From contig NZ_JBNHEQ010000220.1 in NCBI RefSeq assembly GCF_050016015.1, forward strand, positions 8,655-72,654: DNA of 64,000 nt, given 5' to 3'. Of the stretch, positions 45,125-54,960 are shown piece after piece. Under the pieces are notes generated by a model, which was given only the letters and a program-made list of their open reading frames with translations, was not told the DNA's origin and did not search any database. The stretch's first letter is position 1; each line of letters begins with the position of its first letter. Source of the DNA: Trichodesmium sp002260545. GTDB lineage: Bacteria > Cyanobacteriota > Cyanobacteriia > Cyanobacteriales > Microcoleaceae. The position numbers and the translations under genes were made by a program.

Positions 45125-45736
45125 TTTGTGTTTGTGTATTTCTGTGCTTATCTGTGTAATTTTAATTAACTATCACCGAATAGCTAAGTAATAATTCTTA
45201 AGTATTATTAGCTATGCAGTTTATTTTGTCAACGAAATAAACTACGACAAATAGCTTAAAAAAAATAATCAAATTGCTAAAATAAAGACAAGACAAAGAT
45301 TGTCTTTATTTTGCCTTTCTCAAGGAAATATTGCTTAAAAAAGATAGTCAAATTATTAAAAAAATCTTTATTTATAAGTGGACAAGTAAGCTCAGGTAAA
45401 TCATAATCACAAAAAGTAAAAAAAGTAACAAGTGTTTGCTGAAATAGAAAATTTGGCACAAAAAAAAGGGCTATTAAGCCCTAAAAATTAGCCTATGCTT
45501 GAACTATTTTTTGACAAATTACGAAGAGTTTAATTAAAAGAAGCCTGATAAATCAAAATTAGAAAAATTTTTTACACTTCCATATTTTCCATATTTTCTG
45601 GTAATCAGCATATTGTGACCAATTGGTTGCCAATACGCCCTCAGCATATTATTAAGAAAACATTAATAACAAAATTGCAGCCTTTTTTTGAGTCTGTGTT
45701 AGATTAAGCAAAAATGCTTATAAGGCTCACAATAGA
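45125..45736. other. Intergenic stretch with relics of neighbouring genes
   Basis: Bases 45450-45535 repeat the 3' end of the XRE-like gene and its downstream sequence (ggcacaaaaaaaagggctat, attttttgacaaatta) with substitutions. The bases aagctcaggtaaatca (45388-45404) repeat the P-loop codons of the NTPase at 45737. The rest is AT-rich without a gene. Confidence 0.55.
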
Positions 45737-46039
45737 ATGATAAACAGCTCAATTTTGACCAGAAATGGATTAGCTCCGAAAGTATCAGGAGGAAACAATA
45801 ATTCTAATTCTATTCATCCAAGAAGTCACTTAAAGGAAAAAATAGTTGGTTTATTGAAAAAAGGGCAATCTTTATACATAACTGGGGAGGCAAGCTCAGG
45901 TAAATCAAATCTCTGTGAAGCGATCGCTCAATCTCTAAAATCTGAAAGACTTCCTGTGGCAACTCTGGCACCGGGTACTGCAAAGGAAATCTTGATAGGA
46001 GTTTGTGAGGATTTGGGAATAGACCCCAATGAGGGCTAA
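45737..46039 (+). pseudogene. P-loop NTPase cut by a MITE
   Basis: The frame encodes 100 residues with IKTRNGLAP-like start and HLKEKIVGLLKKGQSLYITG, then EASSGKSNL (Walker A-like, about residues 51-59). The sequence ends at EDLGIDPNEG, where the 259-bp MITE begins at 46034; no continuation is found on the other side. The original was probably an AAA-type ATPase of several hundred residues. Confidence 0.75.
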
Positions 46040-46292
46040 AACTAGAGAAGCTGATTTTTAGTGCCAACTTGTAGTTGCTAACTGATTTCAGTAAAACTCT
46101 CAAAATCTAAAAAAAGCTTGCCTGGCATGAAGTATATGGTTTTTCATGTTTACCAATAAGCATGAAATTAAAACCTGAAAAATACAATGAGTGGTAGCCA
46201 ACAAGCAATTAACAACTTAGTTATACAAGCTTTGTTTGGCAAGGGTTTTGGTTGAGCTTGGCACTAAATTACAGCTTCTCTAGCATTAAGCC
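46034..46292. mobile_element. 259-bp MITE, copy 2
   Basis: It is the same as 43768-44026, in the same orientation. It interrupts the NTPase gene. The two copies flank 2 kb with the XRE-like gene, the RTX gene and the NTPase head. Confidence 0.85.
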
Positions 46293-46491
46293 TGCTTGCA
46301 GATTAAATCTCAAAGTATTTACAGATAACAGGTTTTAGCCTTTTTAGGTCGGTAAAAAGTACGCCTGTTTCAGCTCTTAATGCACGGTTCCCGAAAAATC
46401 AAAAAGTTAGTATTTTCGCTGCTGAGTATAGCAAAAAAATTACTACTCCCCTACTCCCCTACTCCCCCTACTCCCCTACTCCCCATGCTCC

Positions 46492-47343
46492 CTACTCCCT
46501 AATCCCTCGTTTCTGGAGATGTCTATTGTAAATTCTAGGAAGTCCCTTAACATCTGTAAAATTAACATTCTCTATAACAACTTTATTTAAGTTAATTCCT
46601 TTTAAGTTTGCATGACTGAAGTTGGCATAGTTAACATTTGCATGACTCAAATCTACATAACTTAAATTCGCATGGCTTAAATTTGCATAACTAAGGTCAG
46701 TATATCCTAAATCGGCATAACTCAATTCTGCATGACTTAAATTCGCAACAAATAAATTGGCTCGTCGCAGTTTAGCATAGGTCAAATTTGCATTATCTAG
46801 TTTGGCTCCCTTAAGATTTGCACCTTCTAAATTGGTTTTTACCAGTTGAGTTTTGCTGAAGTTAACATTCTCTAAATTAGCACCTGCTAAATTTTGACCG
46901 CTTAAGTCCTGTGTCCAAGCTTTTGAATGATTGACAATTTGCCAAACTAGATACCATTTTGGATCGACTAATTCTTCATCTAATTGAGTATTTATGAGGT
47001 TAGCTCCTGCTAATTTTGCTTGGCGTAAGTCAGCATTTTGTAGATTTGTATCTCGCAGATCGACATCTCGTAAATCAGCTTTTCGGAGGTCAGCATTCAT
47101 CAAATTTGCCCCTCTAAGATTTGCTCCTCTGAGTTTTGCTTTCCTTAAATCTACATTCTGAAGAAATAAACCCCGAAGATCTGTGTCTTTCAAATTACAA
47201 CCACGACATTCTCCTTTTTGCTGTAATTTTTTTACTACTTTAGGAAGTTGGGAGGAGACAGGTATTGCTAAACCAAATACCAGCCACGGAATCATTATAA
47301 TCACAGCCATTATTTTGTAACTTTTGCCAAGATTCTGTTTCAT
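46492..47343 (-). CDS. Pentapeptide-repeat protein with signal peptide or anchor
   Basis: The 283-residue protein starts with a hydrophobic segment (IMAVIIMIPWLVFGLAIPV, about residues 11-29). Two blocks of A(D/N)LxX pentapeptides follow (about 60-122 and 148-262), such as LRGANLRGANL and LSYANLSHANLSYV. These fold into a right-handed beta-helix. The CRGC pair near 48 may form a disulphide. The role is unknown; pentapeptide proteins often serve as scaffolds. It lies in the injection locus but on its own. Confidence 0.85.
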   Translation of the reverse strand: MKQNLGKSYKIMAVIIMIPWLVFGLAIPVSSQLPKVVKKLQQKGECRGCNLKDTDLRGLFLQNVDLRKAKLRGANLRGANLMNADLRKADLRDVDLRDTNLQNADLRQAKLAGANLINTQLDEELVDPKWYLVWQIVNHSKAWTQDLSGQNLAGANLENVNFSKTQLVKTNLEGANLKGAKLDNANLTYAKLRRANLFVANLSHAELSYADLGYTDLSYANLSHANLSYVDLSHANVNYANFSHANLKGINLNKVVIENVNFTDVKGLPRIYNRHLQKRGIRE

Positions 47344-47657
47344 TAATCAGTTTAAAATTTCTAATTTTTATTCTAAAGTTTCGTTGGGTTATTGAACTTT
47401 GGATAAATTACCTAACGATGTGCATTGTCAGAAGCTAAATCAGGCTTTAATTAACGAATAACTTAAGATTGTGAAAGAAAACTTTTTACTAAACTACCAA
47501 GTTATTTCTAGGGCGATAATTCCCAATTTTTCAGAAAATATATTTATTATATAGCGCTACTTATTAAGGCTCTTGACATTTCTAAATCCTGTTTGCGCAG
47601 CATTCCGTCGGAAAACCCTTTGACAATTTACTATTCCCTATTCCCTATTCCCTAGCG
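47344..47657. other. Intergenic stretch
   Basis: No gene is seen. A gcgcagcattccgtcgg repeat (47593-47609) and a ctattccctattccctat run (47632-47650) precede the coiled-coil gene on the minus strand. Confidence 0.5.
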
Positions 47658-48278
47658 CTATAATTCAATTTTTACAGCCTGTACTTGTTCTGTTAATTGG
47701 TCGATCTCTTGTTCTAAATCTTTCCAATTTACAACTCCCTGAAATGAATTTGGGAAAGATTGTAATTTTTGTTCAAAGTTTAATAACTCTTTTAATAATT
47801 CTAGTTTTTGAGTGTTATTATAGGAGCTATTAAGAACTTTATTTTGCATATCCTTTAACTCTAAATCAAGATTTAATCTTTTTTGTTTAACTCGCACTTC
47901 TTGTTCGGCTATTTCAATTTTATGCAGCATGGCTATAAAATTTTCTCGCCATTTATCCAAGGATAAAATTAAATCTTGAATCGTTTTTGATGGTCTAGCA
48001 CTGCCTTGAGTAACTTCAATAATTCGGCTTAATTGTTCTTGAACTTTCTTTAATGTTTCAATTTGATTAACGGCTGTAGCACGAGGTTCTAACTGTTGTT
48101 GAATTTCTACTTGGAAACCATTGCAGTTTTGCCCAATTTTTGTCATTACTTGAGCAATTGATAAAATCGACTCAACTGTCTCTTGGGACAAACGACTATC
48201 ACCCAGTTCAGTTAGTTCCTCAGTTTGCTTATAAATTGCGTGAAAGTGCTGCGATTTGTCAATTGGATTCATGGCCAC
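47658..48278 (-). CDS. Coiled-coil protein of the injection locus
   Basis: The 206-residue protein is almost entirely predicted coiled coil: long stretches of charged and leucine heptads from about residue 60 to 200 (TLKKVQEQLSRIIEV, LDLELKDMQNKVLNSSYNN). It has no membrane span. Its start is 105 bases from the start of gp25 on the other strand, so the two may share a control region. I do not know the family; a baseplate-linked or anchoring role is only an inference from place. Confidence 0.65.
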   Translation of the reverse strand: MAMNPIDKSQHFHAIYKQTEELTELGDSRLSQETVESILSIAQVMTKIGQNCNGFQVEIQQQLEPRATAVNQIETLKKVQEQLSRIIEVTQGSARPSKTIQDLILSLDKWRENFIAMLHKIEIAEQEVRVKQKRLNLDLELKDMQNKVLNSSYNNTQKLELLKELLNFEQKLQSFPNSFQGVVNWKDLEQEIDQLTEQVQAVKIEL

Positions 48279-48383
48279 TTCCCAAATTTTTAGCTTGAGT
48301 TAATAAAAAGACTTTTGCTGACTCTAGATATAGCTTAATATAGTAAGCATTGGTAATTCAATTAATGATAATTAAAGACCAAA

Positions 48384-48797
48384 ATGCCCCTTGCAAATAA
48401 CAATCAACCTCAAGATTATATCGGATCGGGCATCGCCTTTCCGGGTCAAACCAGTGTTACTGGAGGAGTATTGCTCAGTTCATCCACTCGCAATATTGAA
48501 GAGTCTATTTGGATTATCCTCACTACCGATATTGGAGAACGAGTTTATCGTCCTGATTTTGGTTCTCGCCTCTCAGAATTGGTATTTGCACCGCTGAACC
48601 GTGAAACCCTTTTACTTCTGCGTCTCTATGTCGAAGAAGCTTTAGAAATGTGGGAACCGCGTATTATTCTCAAAGAAGTCCGAACGAACCCAGATCCGAT
48701 TAGAGGAATGGTAGAATTAGAAATTATCTATCAACCTAAAAATAGTTTTGAAAGTCGTAGTTTTGTTTATCCATTTTACCTAGAAGCAAGTAGTTAA
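48384..48797 (+). CDS. Baseplate gp25-like protein (Afp9 type)
   Basis: The 137-residue protein is the baseplate wedge unit that contacts the first sheath ring. It has SSSTRNIEESIWIILTTDIG ERVYRPDFGS, the characteristic T4 gp25 motif with the conserved glutamate, then LSELVFAPLNRETLLLLRLY VEEALEMWEPRI. It is separated from the J gene by 800 bases holding two MITEs, so it may have become a separate transcript. Confidence 0.92.
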   Translation: MPLANNNQPQDYIGSGIAFPGQTSVTGGVLLSSSTRNIEESIWIILTTDIGERVYRPDFGSRLSELVFAPLNRETLLLLRLYVEEALEMWEPRIILKEVRTNPDPIRGMVELEIIYQPKNSFESRSFVYPFYLEASS

Positions 48798-48798
48798 T

Positions 48799-48997
48799 AA
48801 GTAAGCATTTAGCTGTCAGCTATTAGCCATTAGCTTCTGATATATAGGAAGTTAGATGGCAATATTGAAACGCTGAAATCCTTGCTTAAGTAAAGTTTAA
48901 AGTATATATGAAAACCTTAACTATCCATAGTAAATGTATTTAATGCCTTAACAACAAAAAAGCTGATTGCTGACTGCTAATAGCTGAATGCTTACTT
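48799..48997. mobile_element. MITE with aagtaagcat ends
   Basis: The left aagtaagcatttagctgtca is mirrored by ctgctaatagctgaatgc and ttactt at the right, 199 bases in total. A single related end occurs near 7942 (ggtaagcattcagcagtc). Confidence 0.7.
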
Positions 48998-49384
48998 TAA
49001 TAACCAGAAGTAATATCATGTTCGGATAATTACTTACAATAAAGTTTTTGTTTGTAGTTTTGCCCTAGCTCTTACATGACTTAGTATTATTGCTAGAGTA
49101 AAACTACGAGCCTAATTATAACTGTTATACCAAACATAATATAATTTGGAATATTTCGAGTAATATGAATATTAACCACAACATATTAAGTGTGGAATTG
49201 CACTACTAATAAATTTAGTTTTGTATATCAAAAAGATATTTATAATTACAATTATCATGTAATTTATGTTCGATAGATCGATGTTATATTTTAGTTGAAG
49301 TTAATTTAATATAATACATATAATCCATGTACAACCATAATCAATTGGTTAATCAGTTCTGAAAAAAAAAAGCTTAAATAAATT
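48998..49384. other. AT-rich stretch between two MITEs
   Basis: No gene is seen. The sequence is AT-rich with no evident repeats apart from a short ttgccctagctcttacatga region that hints at an older element. Confidence 0.4.
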
Positions 49385-49484
49385 AGGACTTACGCAAAGA
49401 AACCCGGTTTCTACGATAAATCGTTGTTTTGAGCAATAGACATCTACGAGAAACCGGGTTTCTGGGTTCACCTGCGTAAGTCCT
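49385..49484. mobile_element. MITE with IS701-type ends and a gaaacccggtttc core
   Basis: The ends aggacttacgcaaag and its mirror ctgcgtaagtcct equal those of the IS at 30369. Inside is agaaacccggtttct with its complement agaaaccgggtttctggg. The length is 100 bases. It stands about 120 bases before the baseplate J gene. Confidence 0.8.
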
Positions 49485-49602
49485 GAAATATCAGTTTAAT
49501 GAAGGCAATTATTTTCTCTAAAATGTAATCAATACAGTCATTTTTTTTCTAAGTTGCAGATATTTTAAATCTACTCTGTATTAACATTTAATATTAACAA
49601 TT

Positions 49603-51942
49603 ATGGTCAACTTCGATTTCTTGCCTAATTTACCCAAACCAAATCTTGACGATCGCAAATTTGAAGACTTAGTACAGGAATGTTTGCTGCGCATTCCTCG
49701 CTATTGTCCAGAGTGGACAAACCATAATCCAAGCGATCCAGGGATTACAATGATTGAACTGTTTTCCTGGTTAACAGACCAGATGTTATATCGATTTAAT
49801 CAAGTTCCGCTACGCAATTATATTGTATTTCTGGAAATGTTGGGAATTCGTTTACAACCTCCAGCAGCAGCGCGAACATTGATTACCTTTGAACTGACAA
49901 AAGCACAGAATATACCCTTTTCCATTCCTGCTGGCACAGAAGTTTCCACAGAACGCACAGAAACAGAAGAATCTATTATTTTTAGCACAGATCGGAATTT
50001 ATTAATCGGAATTCCTCGGCTCGAATGTTTTTTGAAAGCCAGAGAATATCATAATCATGGAAACCTCAGTAACGATATTTTAGAACCTATTTTCCCTAGG
50101 ACGCGATCGCTTTGGAGTCAGGAAGAAGATGGAGAATGGCTCAGTACAATTCGCACCCCAGTTTTCGAGCAACAACCCCAACGGGGTAATTGTTTTTATC
50201 TTGTGATTAAACCGAAAGCAACAGGTGAAGAAAATTCCATTGAAGGTAATATTCTCGCTATCACATTTAAAGGACAAGCTGCTGCTGCTACTGGCATCGA
50301 TCCGAAAAATCCGCCTCGACGTTGGGAAGCTTGGAATGGCCAAGAATGGGTTTCCGTTTTGCGACAGGAAAATGACGATCGCACCCACGGATTTAGTTTT
50401 ACAGAAATTGATCAACAAGGCCAAAACCCAGAACAAGGAGCAGATGTGATTTTGCATCTTCCTAGGGATTGGCCAGAGGATAATTTACACAGCCAATATC
50501 AAGGTCATTGGATTCGTTGTATTTATCGACAATTGCAGGATAATGACCCCCAAGAATACGGTTATAGTAGTTCTCCTTTGATTTTTGGTTTGTCCATCCG
50601 GGCTATTGGTGGGGCAGTTCCAGCTACTCAATGTGTTTGGGTTAAAGATGAACTACTGGGGGTGAGTAACGGTAAACCAGGTCAAGTCTTTGAATTGCAA
50701 GGAACGCCAGTTCTCGAACGCTCCAGTACAGAGTATATTGAAATTCAGCCCCCCGGCGATCGTCAACCCCGCGAACCTTGGACAGAAGTATCAGATTTTG
50801 CAGATTCTAGAGCAAGCGATCGCCATTACATTATTGATTCTCAAACGGGTATTGTTCAATTTGGCCCCCTAATCCGCGAACCAACTCAACTCCGGCGACA
50901 AACTGAGGTACGAACTCGTTTCCAAACTAGCGATCGCCTCCGGACTCAGTTTAACGGGACAGAAACTGCTATGAATGCGCTTCCTCCAATGGATGTTGAG
51001 ACGGAAAGCAATCTTAAAGAGCGTCAATATGGTCAAGTGCCACCACCAGGAGCAGAAATTTATCTGAAGGCTTACCGTACTGGAGGAGGAACTCAAGGTA
51101 ATGTTGAGGCAGAAATGCTGACAGTATTGCGTTCAGCAATTCCCTACGTTAAGCAGGTAATCAATTACGAAGCAGCGACGGGAGGTACGGAACCAGAGTC
51201 TCTGGAAAAGGCAATTTTGCGAGTTCCGGGACTATTGCGCTCCAGTCAACGGGCCATTACTCGCAATGATTTTGAATACCATGCGATGCGAGTTCCGGAT
51301 GTAGATGTGGCTCGCGCTCATTGTCTGGATGCGAACATAGAAATGGATAAACAGTGGACAGAGCCAGATGCCATTAAGCCTGGTCAGGTGTGTATTTTAA
51401 CAATACCACAGGCAGATATTCAGGATTTGAGTCGGGGTTTATCTCCCCAAGAACTAAAGCTAAATGATGAAGTAGCAACAAAAATTAAAGATTATTTGAA
51501 CGAGCGCAAACCTTTAGGGGTACAAATTCTGCTGCGGGAACCGAAATATATTGGGGTTAAAGTGAAAGTAATGATTATTGTGGGCCAGGATGCGGATCGA
51601 GGATATGTTAGCTCTCAATTTCTCAAACGATTGTATCGGTTTCTCAACCCCATTACAGGGGGAACTGAAGGTCAAGGTTGGCCATTAGGACATCCGGTTT
51701 ATCCATCGGATGTAATTGCCTATTGTCAACAATTTTATCAACAAATTCCCCATGTTCTTTATTTAAAAGCGGTAGAGCTGAGGGGAATTCGTCAACAAGA
51801 TCGAGAGAACTGGAGTGTTGCACCTATTCCCGAACCAGTGATTTATCCGAGTGAATTTGGAGTAGTCTGTTCTTGGGATAATCAAGACGAAAATGAGGAA
51901 CGGAGAACCGCTCATGAGATAGAATTAATACTTGATAATTAA
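49603..51942 (+). CDS. Baseplate J-like protein (Afp11 type)
   Basis: The 779-residue protein forms the baseplate wedge ring. The N-terminal DRKFEDLVQECLLRIPRYCP EWTNHNPSDPGITMIELFSW (about residues 16-55) is the eCIS J signature. The C-terminal part has TGGTEPESLEKAILRVPGLL RSSQRAITRNDFEYHAMRVP (about 527-568) and the VKVKVMIIVGQDADRGYV region of the Baseplate_J domain. Its size is typical for eCIS, larger than that of phage J. The next gene, tail protein I, follows after 137 bases containing a gagagtggggg repeat. Confidence 0.92.
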   Translation: MVNFDFLPNLPKPNLDDRKFEDLVQECLLRIPRYCPEWTNHNPSDPGITMIELFSWLTDQMLYRFNQVPLRNYIVFLEMLGIRLQPPAAARTLITFELTKAQNIPFSIPAGTEVSTERTETEESIIFSTDRNLLIGIPRLECFLKAREYHNHGNLSNDILEPIFPRTRSLWSQEEDGEWLSTIRTPVFEQQPQRGNCFYLVIKPKATGEENSIEGNILAITFKGQAAAATGIDPKNPPRRWEAWNGQEWVSVLRQENDDRTHGFSFTEIDQQGQNPEQGADVILHLPRDWPEDNLHSQYQGHWIRCIYRQLQDNDPQEYGYSSSPLIFGLSIRAIGGAVPATQCVWVKDELLGVSNGKPGQVFELQGTPVLERSSTEYIEIQPPGDRQPREPWTEVSDFADSRASDRHYIIDSQTGIVQFGPLIREPTQLRRQTEVRTRFQTSDRLRTQFNGTETAMNALPPMDVETESNLKERQYGQVPPPGAEIYLKAYRTGGGTQGNVEAEMLTVLRSAIPYVKQVINYEAATGGTEPESLEKAILRVPGLLRSSQRAITRNDFEYHAMRVPDVDVARAHCLDANIEMDKQWTEPDAIKPGQVCILTIPQADIQDLSRGLSPQELKLNDEVATKIKDYLNERKPLGVQILLREPKYIGVKVKVMIIVGQDADRGYVSSQFLKRLYRFLNPITGGTEGQGWPLGHPVYPSDVIAYCQQFYQQIPHVLYLKAVELRGIRQQDRENWSVAPIPEPVIYPSEFGVVCSWDNQDENEERRTAHEIELILDN

Positions 51943-52079
51943 TGGATTTCTTGGATGACCAGAAAATCGAGAGTGGGGAGAGTGGGGGGAGTGGGGAGAG
52001 TGGGGAGAGTTGGAGTATTTTTCAATCTTTTTCCTGTATTACTTCTCTACCTAGAAGCTACTGATAACTAATAACTGAA

Positions 52080-53153
52080 ATGACTCAAGCAAACTCTCCT
52101 CCAACTCTTAACCTGCAATTGACTGCGATGCAGCTTACCGATAATAGAAGTATGGGAAAGTTTGCTATATCTCGCGGTCAAACTGTAGATGCAAGCCAAA
52201 TAGAACTACAAGTTTTCCCAGGAGAACCAAGTCAAATTCTGCTGCGGTTAGAAAATAAGTCTGAAGAACATCTAACCCTTTATTTGCAACTTGAATTTCA
52301 ACCAACAATTTCTCCTGATTGGTGTCAATTTTATCAAGAAACTATTAATAATGGTTCAACTCAATCAGAAATAGTTCAAGGATTTAACCATCAATTAACA
52401 ATTAACCCTCAACAGCGACAAGATATTGAAATAGAGTTTAATTTTCCGCAAAACTTCTTTGAAAATCAACAAGTTATAAACTCAGAAAATGACAAACTAG
52501 AAATTAATTATTCTGCTCAAATTTTAGCTTACAAAAACAATCCCAATGAAAAATTAATTGGCTATCAAGTTTTTGACTTAAAAATTCGTCCCCGCATTGA
52601 ATATCTTGAGTTTTTACCTGTTATTTATCGTGAAGCGGATTTCCTCAGTCGTTTCTTGAAAATCCTGGAAGAAACCTACGATCCGGCTATCCAAACTACC
52701 GATAATTTATGGGCCTATCTTGACCCTCTAACCACACCTGAAGCATTGCTTCCCTTTCTGGCCCAGTGGGTAGGTTGGAAAATGGATTCTCGCTGGCCCA
52801 TTCAAATTCAGCGTCGTTTGATTCGCAATGCAGTCACCCTTTACCGTTGGCATGGAACTCGTAAAGGTTTACGATTCTATTTACATCTGCTTACAGGTTT
52901 ACCCCTTGATGAAGACCTCCCTGAAGCGGGAAAACATATTAGTTTGTGGGAAGATTTTCAGAAAGGATTTGTTTTGGGAGAAGCTTGTGTTAATCAAGAT
53001 TCAATGCTTGGTGGTGGGCGTGCTTATCACTTTATTGTTCGTCTAAAAGTTGAGTTTCCCAATCAAATTGATGAGTCATTAGTGCGAGAAATTATTGAAG
53101 AATATAAACCTGCTTTTTGTACTTATGAATTAAATATTGTACAGGAATTTTAG
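52080..53153 (+). CDS. Phage tail protein I-like baseplate protein (Afp12 type)
   Basis: The 357-residue protein is the second baseplate wedge subunit. The first 170 residues are beta-rich (IELQVFPGEPSQILLRLENKS), probably an Ig-like module. The C-terminal part is the P2 gpI-like domain: YLEFLPVIYREADFLSRFLKI LEETYDPAIQTTDNLWAYLD, LLPFLAQWVGWKMDSRWPIQ and TLYRWHGTRKGLRFYLHLLTG. Together with J it closes the baseplate. A MITE follows its stop codon. Confidence 0.9.
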   Translation: MTQANSPPTLNLQLTAMQLTDNRSMGKFAISRGQTVDASQIELQVFPGEPSQILLRLENKSEEHLTLYLQLEFQPTISPDWCQFYQETINNGSTQSEIVQGFNHQLTINPQQRQDIEIEFNFPQNFFENQQVINSENDKLEINYSAQILAYKNNPNEKLIGYQVFDLKIRPRIEYLEFLPVIYREADFLSRFLKILEETYDPAIQTTDNLWAYLDPLTTPEALLPFLAQWVGWKMDSRWPIQIQRRLIRNAVTLYRWHGTRKGLRFYLHLLTGLPLDEDLPEAGKHISLWEDFQKGFVLGEACVNQDSMLGGGRAYHFIVRLKVEFPNQIDESLVREIIEEYKPAFCTYELNIVQEF

Positions 53154-53200
53154 ATGAATATATTAACAGGTTATTTGAAGTTTTATAAGAAACCGGGTTT

Positions 53201-53332
53201 AGAGGTTGTTTGAGAAGTCATCGATCCCCCTAAATCCCCCTTCTTAAGGGGGGCTTGACCTTGTATTTCCCCCCTTTTCAAGGGGGGTAGGGGGGATCTA
53301 AATCAAAATTTATACTTTTCAAACATCCTCTT
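53201..53332. mobile_element. MITE with agaggttgtttga ends
   Basis: The left agaggttgtttgagaagt is mirrored at the right by acttttcaaacatcctct. Inside lie two complementary blocks (gatccccctaaatccccctt and its mirror with ggggggatc), so the transcript would fold. The length is 132 bases. Confidence 0.7.
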
Positions 53333-53405
53333 ATGGGAGGTAGATGTTAGTATGATGAGGTATTTAATAAATCCGGTTTCTCTGTTTTTTTATACCGATT
53401 TGATA

Positions 53406-54632
53406 TTATTCGCTCGATAATTTCTCTAACAATTGAGTTTGATGTCGTCTATACCAAGCAAAATAAAGTAGGTTAATTCCAAATTCTTGCGCAGTTCTAA
53501 TTTCATTGCGGGGTAGTATATGTTCATTGATTCCCCAGGCTTGTGATAAATGGCCAATAATAATAATCATTCCGCCTCCTACAAAAAGTTGAATGGATTC
53601 ATTATTAATATTAGGAGGTATTGCAAAGAGAAATGGATGCACTTTTAGTAAATGTTCGGGAAGTAGTCTTTCCCAATGAATAAAATTAAGATTAAATTCT
53701 TCTGTTGCCCAATCTGTCAAATCTTTATAATTTTGATTAATATCGTTATCTATTGGAATTTCAATTAATACAGTTCCTCCACTTTCTAGATATTTTTCTA
53801 ATATTTCTATCTGCTCGTTCCCCAACTCAAAAGTTTGTTGTTCAGTTAAATATAGTAGATCGAAATCAAGGGTTTCATTGGGATTAAGGCGTATTTGTTG
53901 AATTTCTGAAATGCCTTGCATTCTGGAGTCAAGTGACTCTACCGAACGCATCAGAAAAGCAAGATTATCTTGACAATATTTCCCCTCCGCTTCTGACATC
54001 ATTCCTCCAGAAGCTTGAGGGGATAACATTGCTGTTTCAATCACAATTTCCGGTCGCGATCGCGCTATAATTCGATAGCGTAAATCTATATCGTTAACTT
54101 GAGGAAATAAAACATCGTTGGGTTGTTTAATTTCAACATTCCCTGGTTGCAAGTTTATGCGACAAACTTCCACTTCTAGATGACTAGGGGGGTCAGTTTT
54201 CTGATCTATCCGAAATATTTCTCGAACAACATCATTATCATTTCTCAAGCTTAGTTCTTCTGGGTCAACATAACTGACTACTAAATACACAAGAATAGGT
54301 TCAAGTTTGGAAGGTTTAGGATCGTTAATCCTAAATTCCATCGGGCGATCGATAATAATTGGATTTCCCTCACCATCAATTGCAATTCCTGGTTTTATCA
54401 TCAACCACCCCGTTTGAAACTTTGACTGTACGCCAGGAGGTGCTTGAGTTGGATGTACCCCTAACCCACAAACAATTCCAGGTTGATTTAGGGATTGATA
54501 ATGTAAATTTTGCCGTCTGCGAGAATAGTGATGAGCTAAACGCCACCTTTGAGCATTAATCATTAAACCGTCTGTGACATGAAGACGATCTAAGGGATTA
54601 GGTGAAGGTTTAGGAAAAGATTGTTCTGTCAT
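53406..54632 (-). CDS. DUF4159-like protein of the injection locus
   Basis: The 408-residue protein begins LDRLHVTDGLMINAQRWRLAHH. It contains GIVCGLGVHPTQAPPG and GIAIDGEGNPIIIDRPMEFR (about residues 55-115), a beta-rich head seen in other eCIS loci. The C-terminal 160 residues (YLTEQQTFELGNEQIEILEKYL ESGGTVLIEIP, SQAWGINEHI) resemble DUF4159 or ThuA-like domains. It is not enzymatically assigned. It may be a baseplate accessory or a fibre-type unit, but this is uncertain. It converges on the baseplate I gene. Confidence 0.7.
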   Translation of the reverse strand: MTEQSFPKPSPNPLDRLHVTDGLMINAQRWRLAHHYSRRRQNLHYQSLNQPGIVCGLGVHPTQAPPGVQSKFQTGWLMIKPGIAIDGEGNPIIIDRPMEFRINDPKPSKLEPILVYLVVSYVDPEELSLRNDNDVVREIFRIDQKTDPPSHLEVEVCRINLQPGNVEIKQPNDVLFPQVNDIDLRYRIIARSRPEIVIETAMLSPQASGGMMSEAEGKYCQDNLAFLMRSVESLDSRMQGISEIQQIRLNPNETLDFDLLYLTEQQTFELGNEQIEILEKYLESGGTVLIEIPIDNDINQNYKDLTDWATEEFNLNFIHWERLLPEHLLKVHPFLFAIPPNINNESIQLFVGGGMIIIIGHLSQAWGINEHILPRNEIRTAQEFGINLLYFAWYRRHQTQLLEKLSSE

Positions 54633-54829
54633 TTCAGTTATAAGTCATCAGTTGTCAGTACCTCCTGCAATAGGGAGGTTTGAAATGCAGAATTTTCTTT
54701 AATTACTTCTGTTCTGCTACTCTCAGAAAAATAAATCATAGAACTTTTGTATGGCAATATTTGGCCACATTATTGACTAGAGTTTTTTGGGATTACAAGC
54801 AATGCCTAGAGAAAGGAATTATCTATCCG

Positions 54830-54960
54830 TTGACATCCTCCCGACACTGACCTACAGTACAGTGCGGGATTCCCATCCATCAATCGAACAGACTAAGCTG
54901 AACGAAAGACTCAGGGTGGGTAGACGACTCATTGCTGCTTGCTGGCTTTTTACGACCAGT
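54830..54960 (-). ncRNA. Possible TnpB guide (omega/reRNA) region at the right end
   Basis: The end of tnpB and the right end hairpin (tcccgcactgtactgtaggtc and the mirrored gtgtcgggag) form the region where the guide RNA of TnpB normally lies, and it would end at tcaa. This is inference from family biology; I cannot show expression. Confidence 0.4.

Noticed and set aside
44343..45191. 282-residue and 167/168-residue frames overlapping the RTX gene at 44339-45124
   Set aside because: They are alternate frames of the same 27-base repeats. The minus-strand RTX frame has GGxGxD repeats and the C-terminal module; the others are proline/leucine or valine/threonine repeats with no family.
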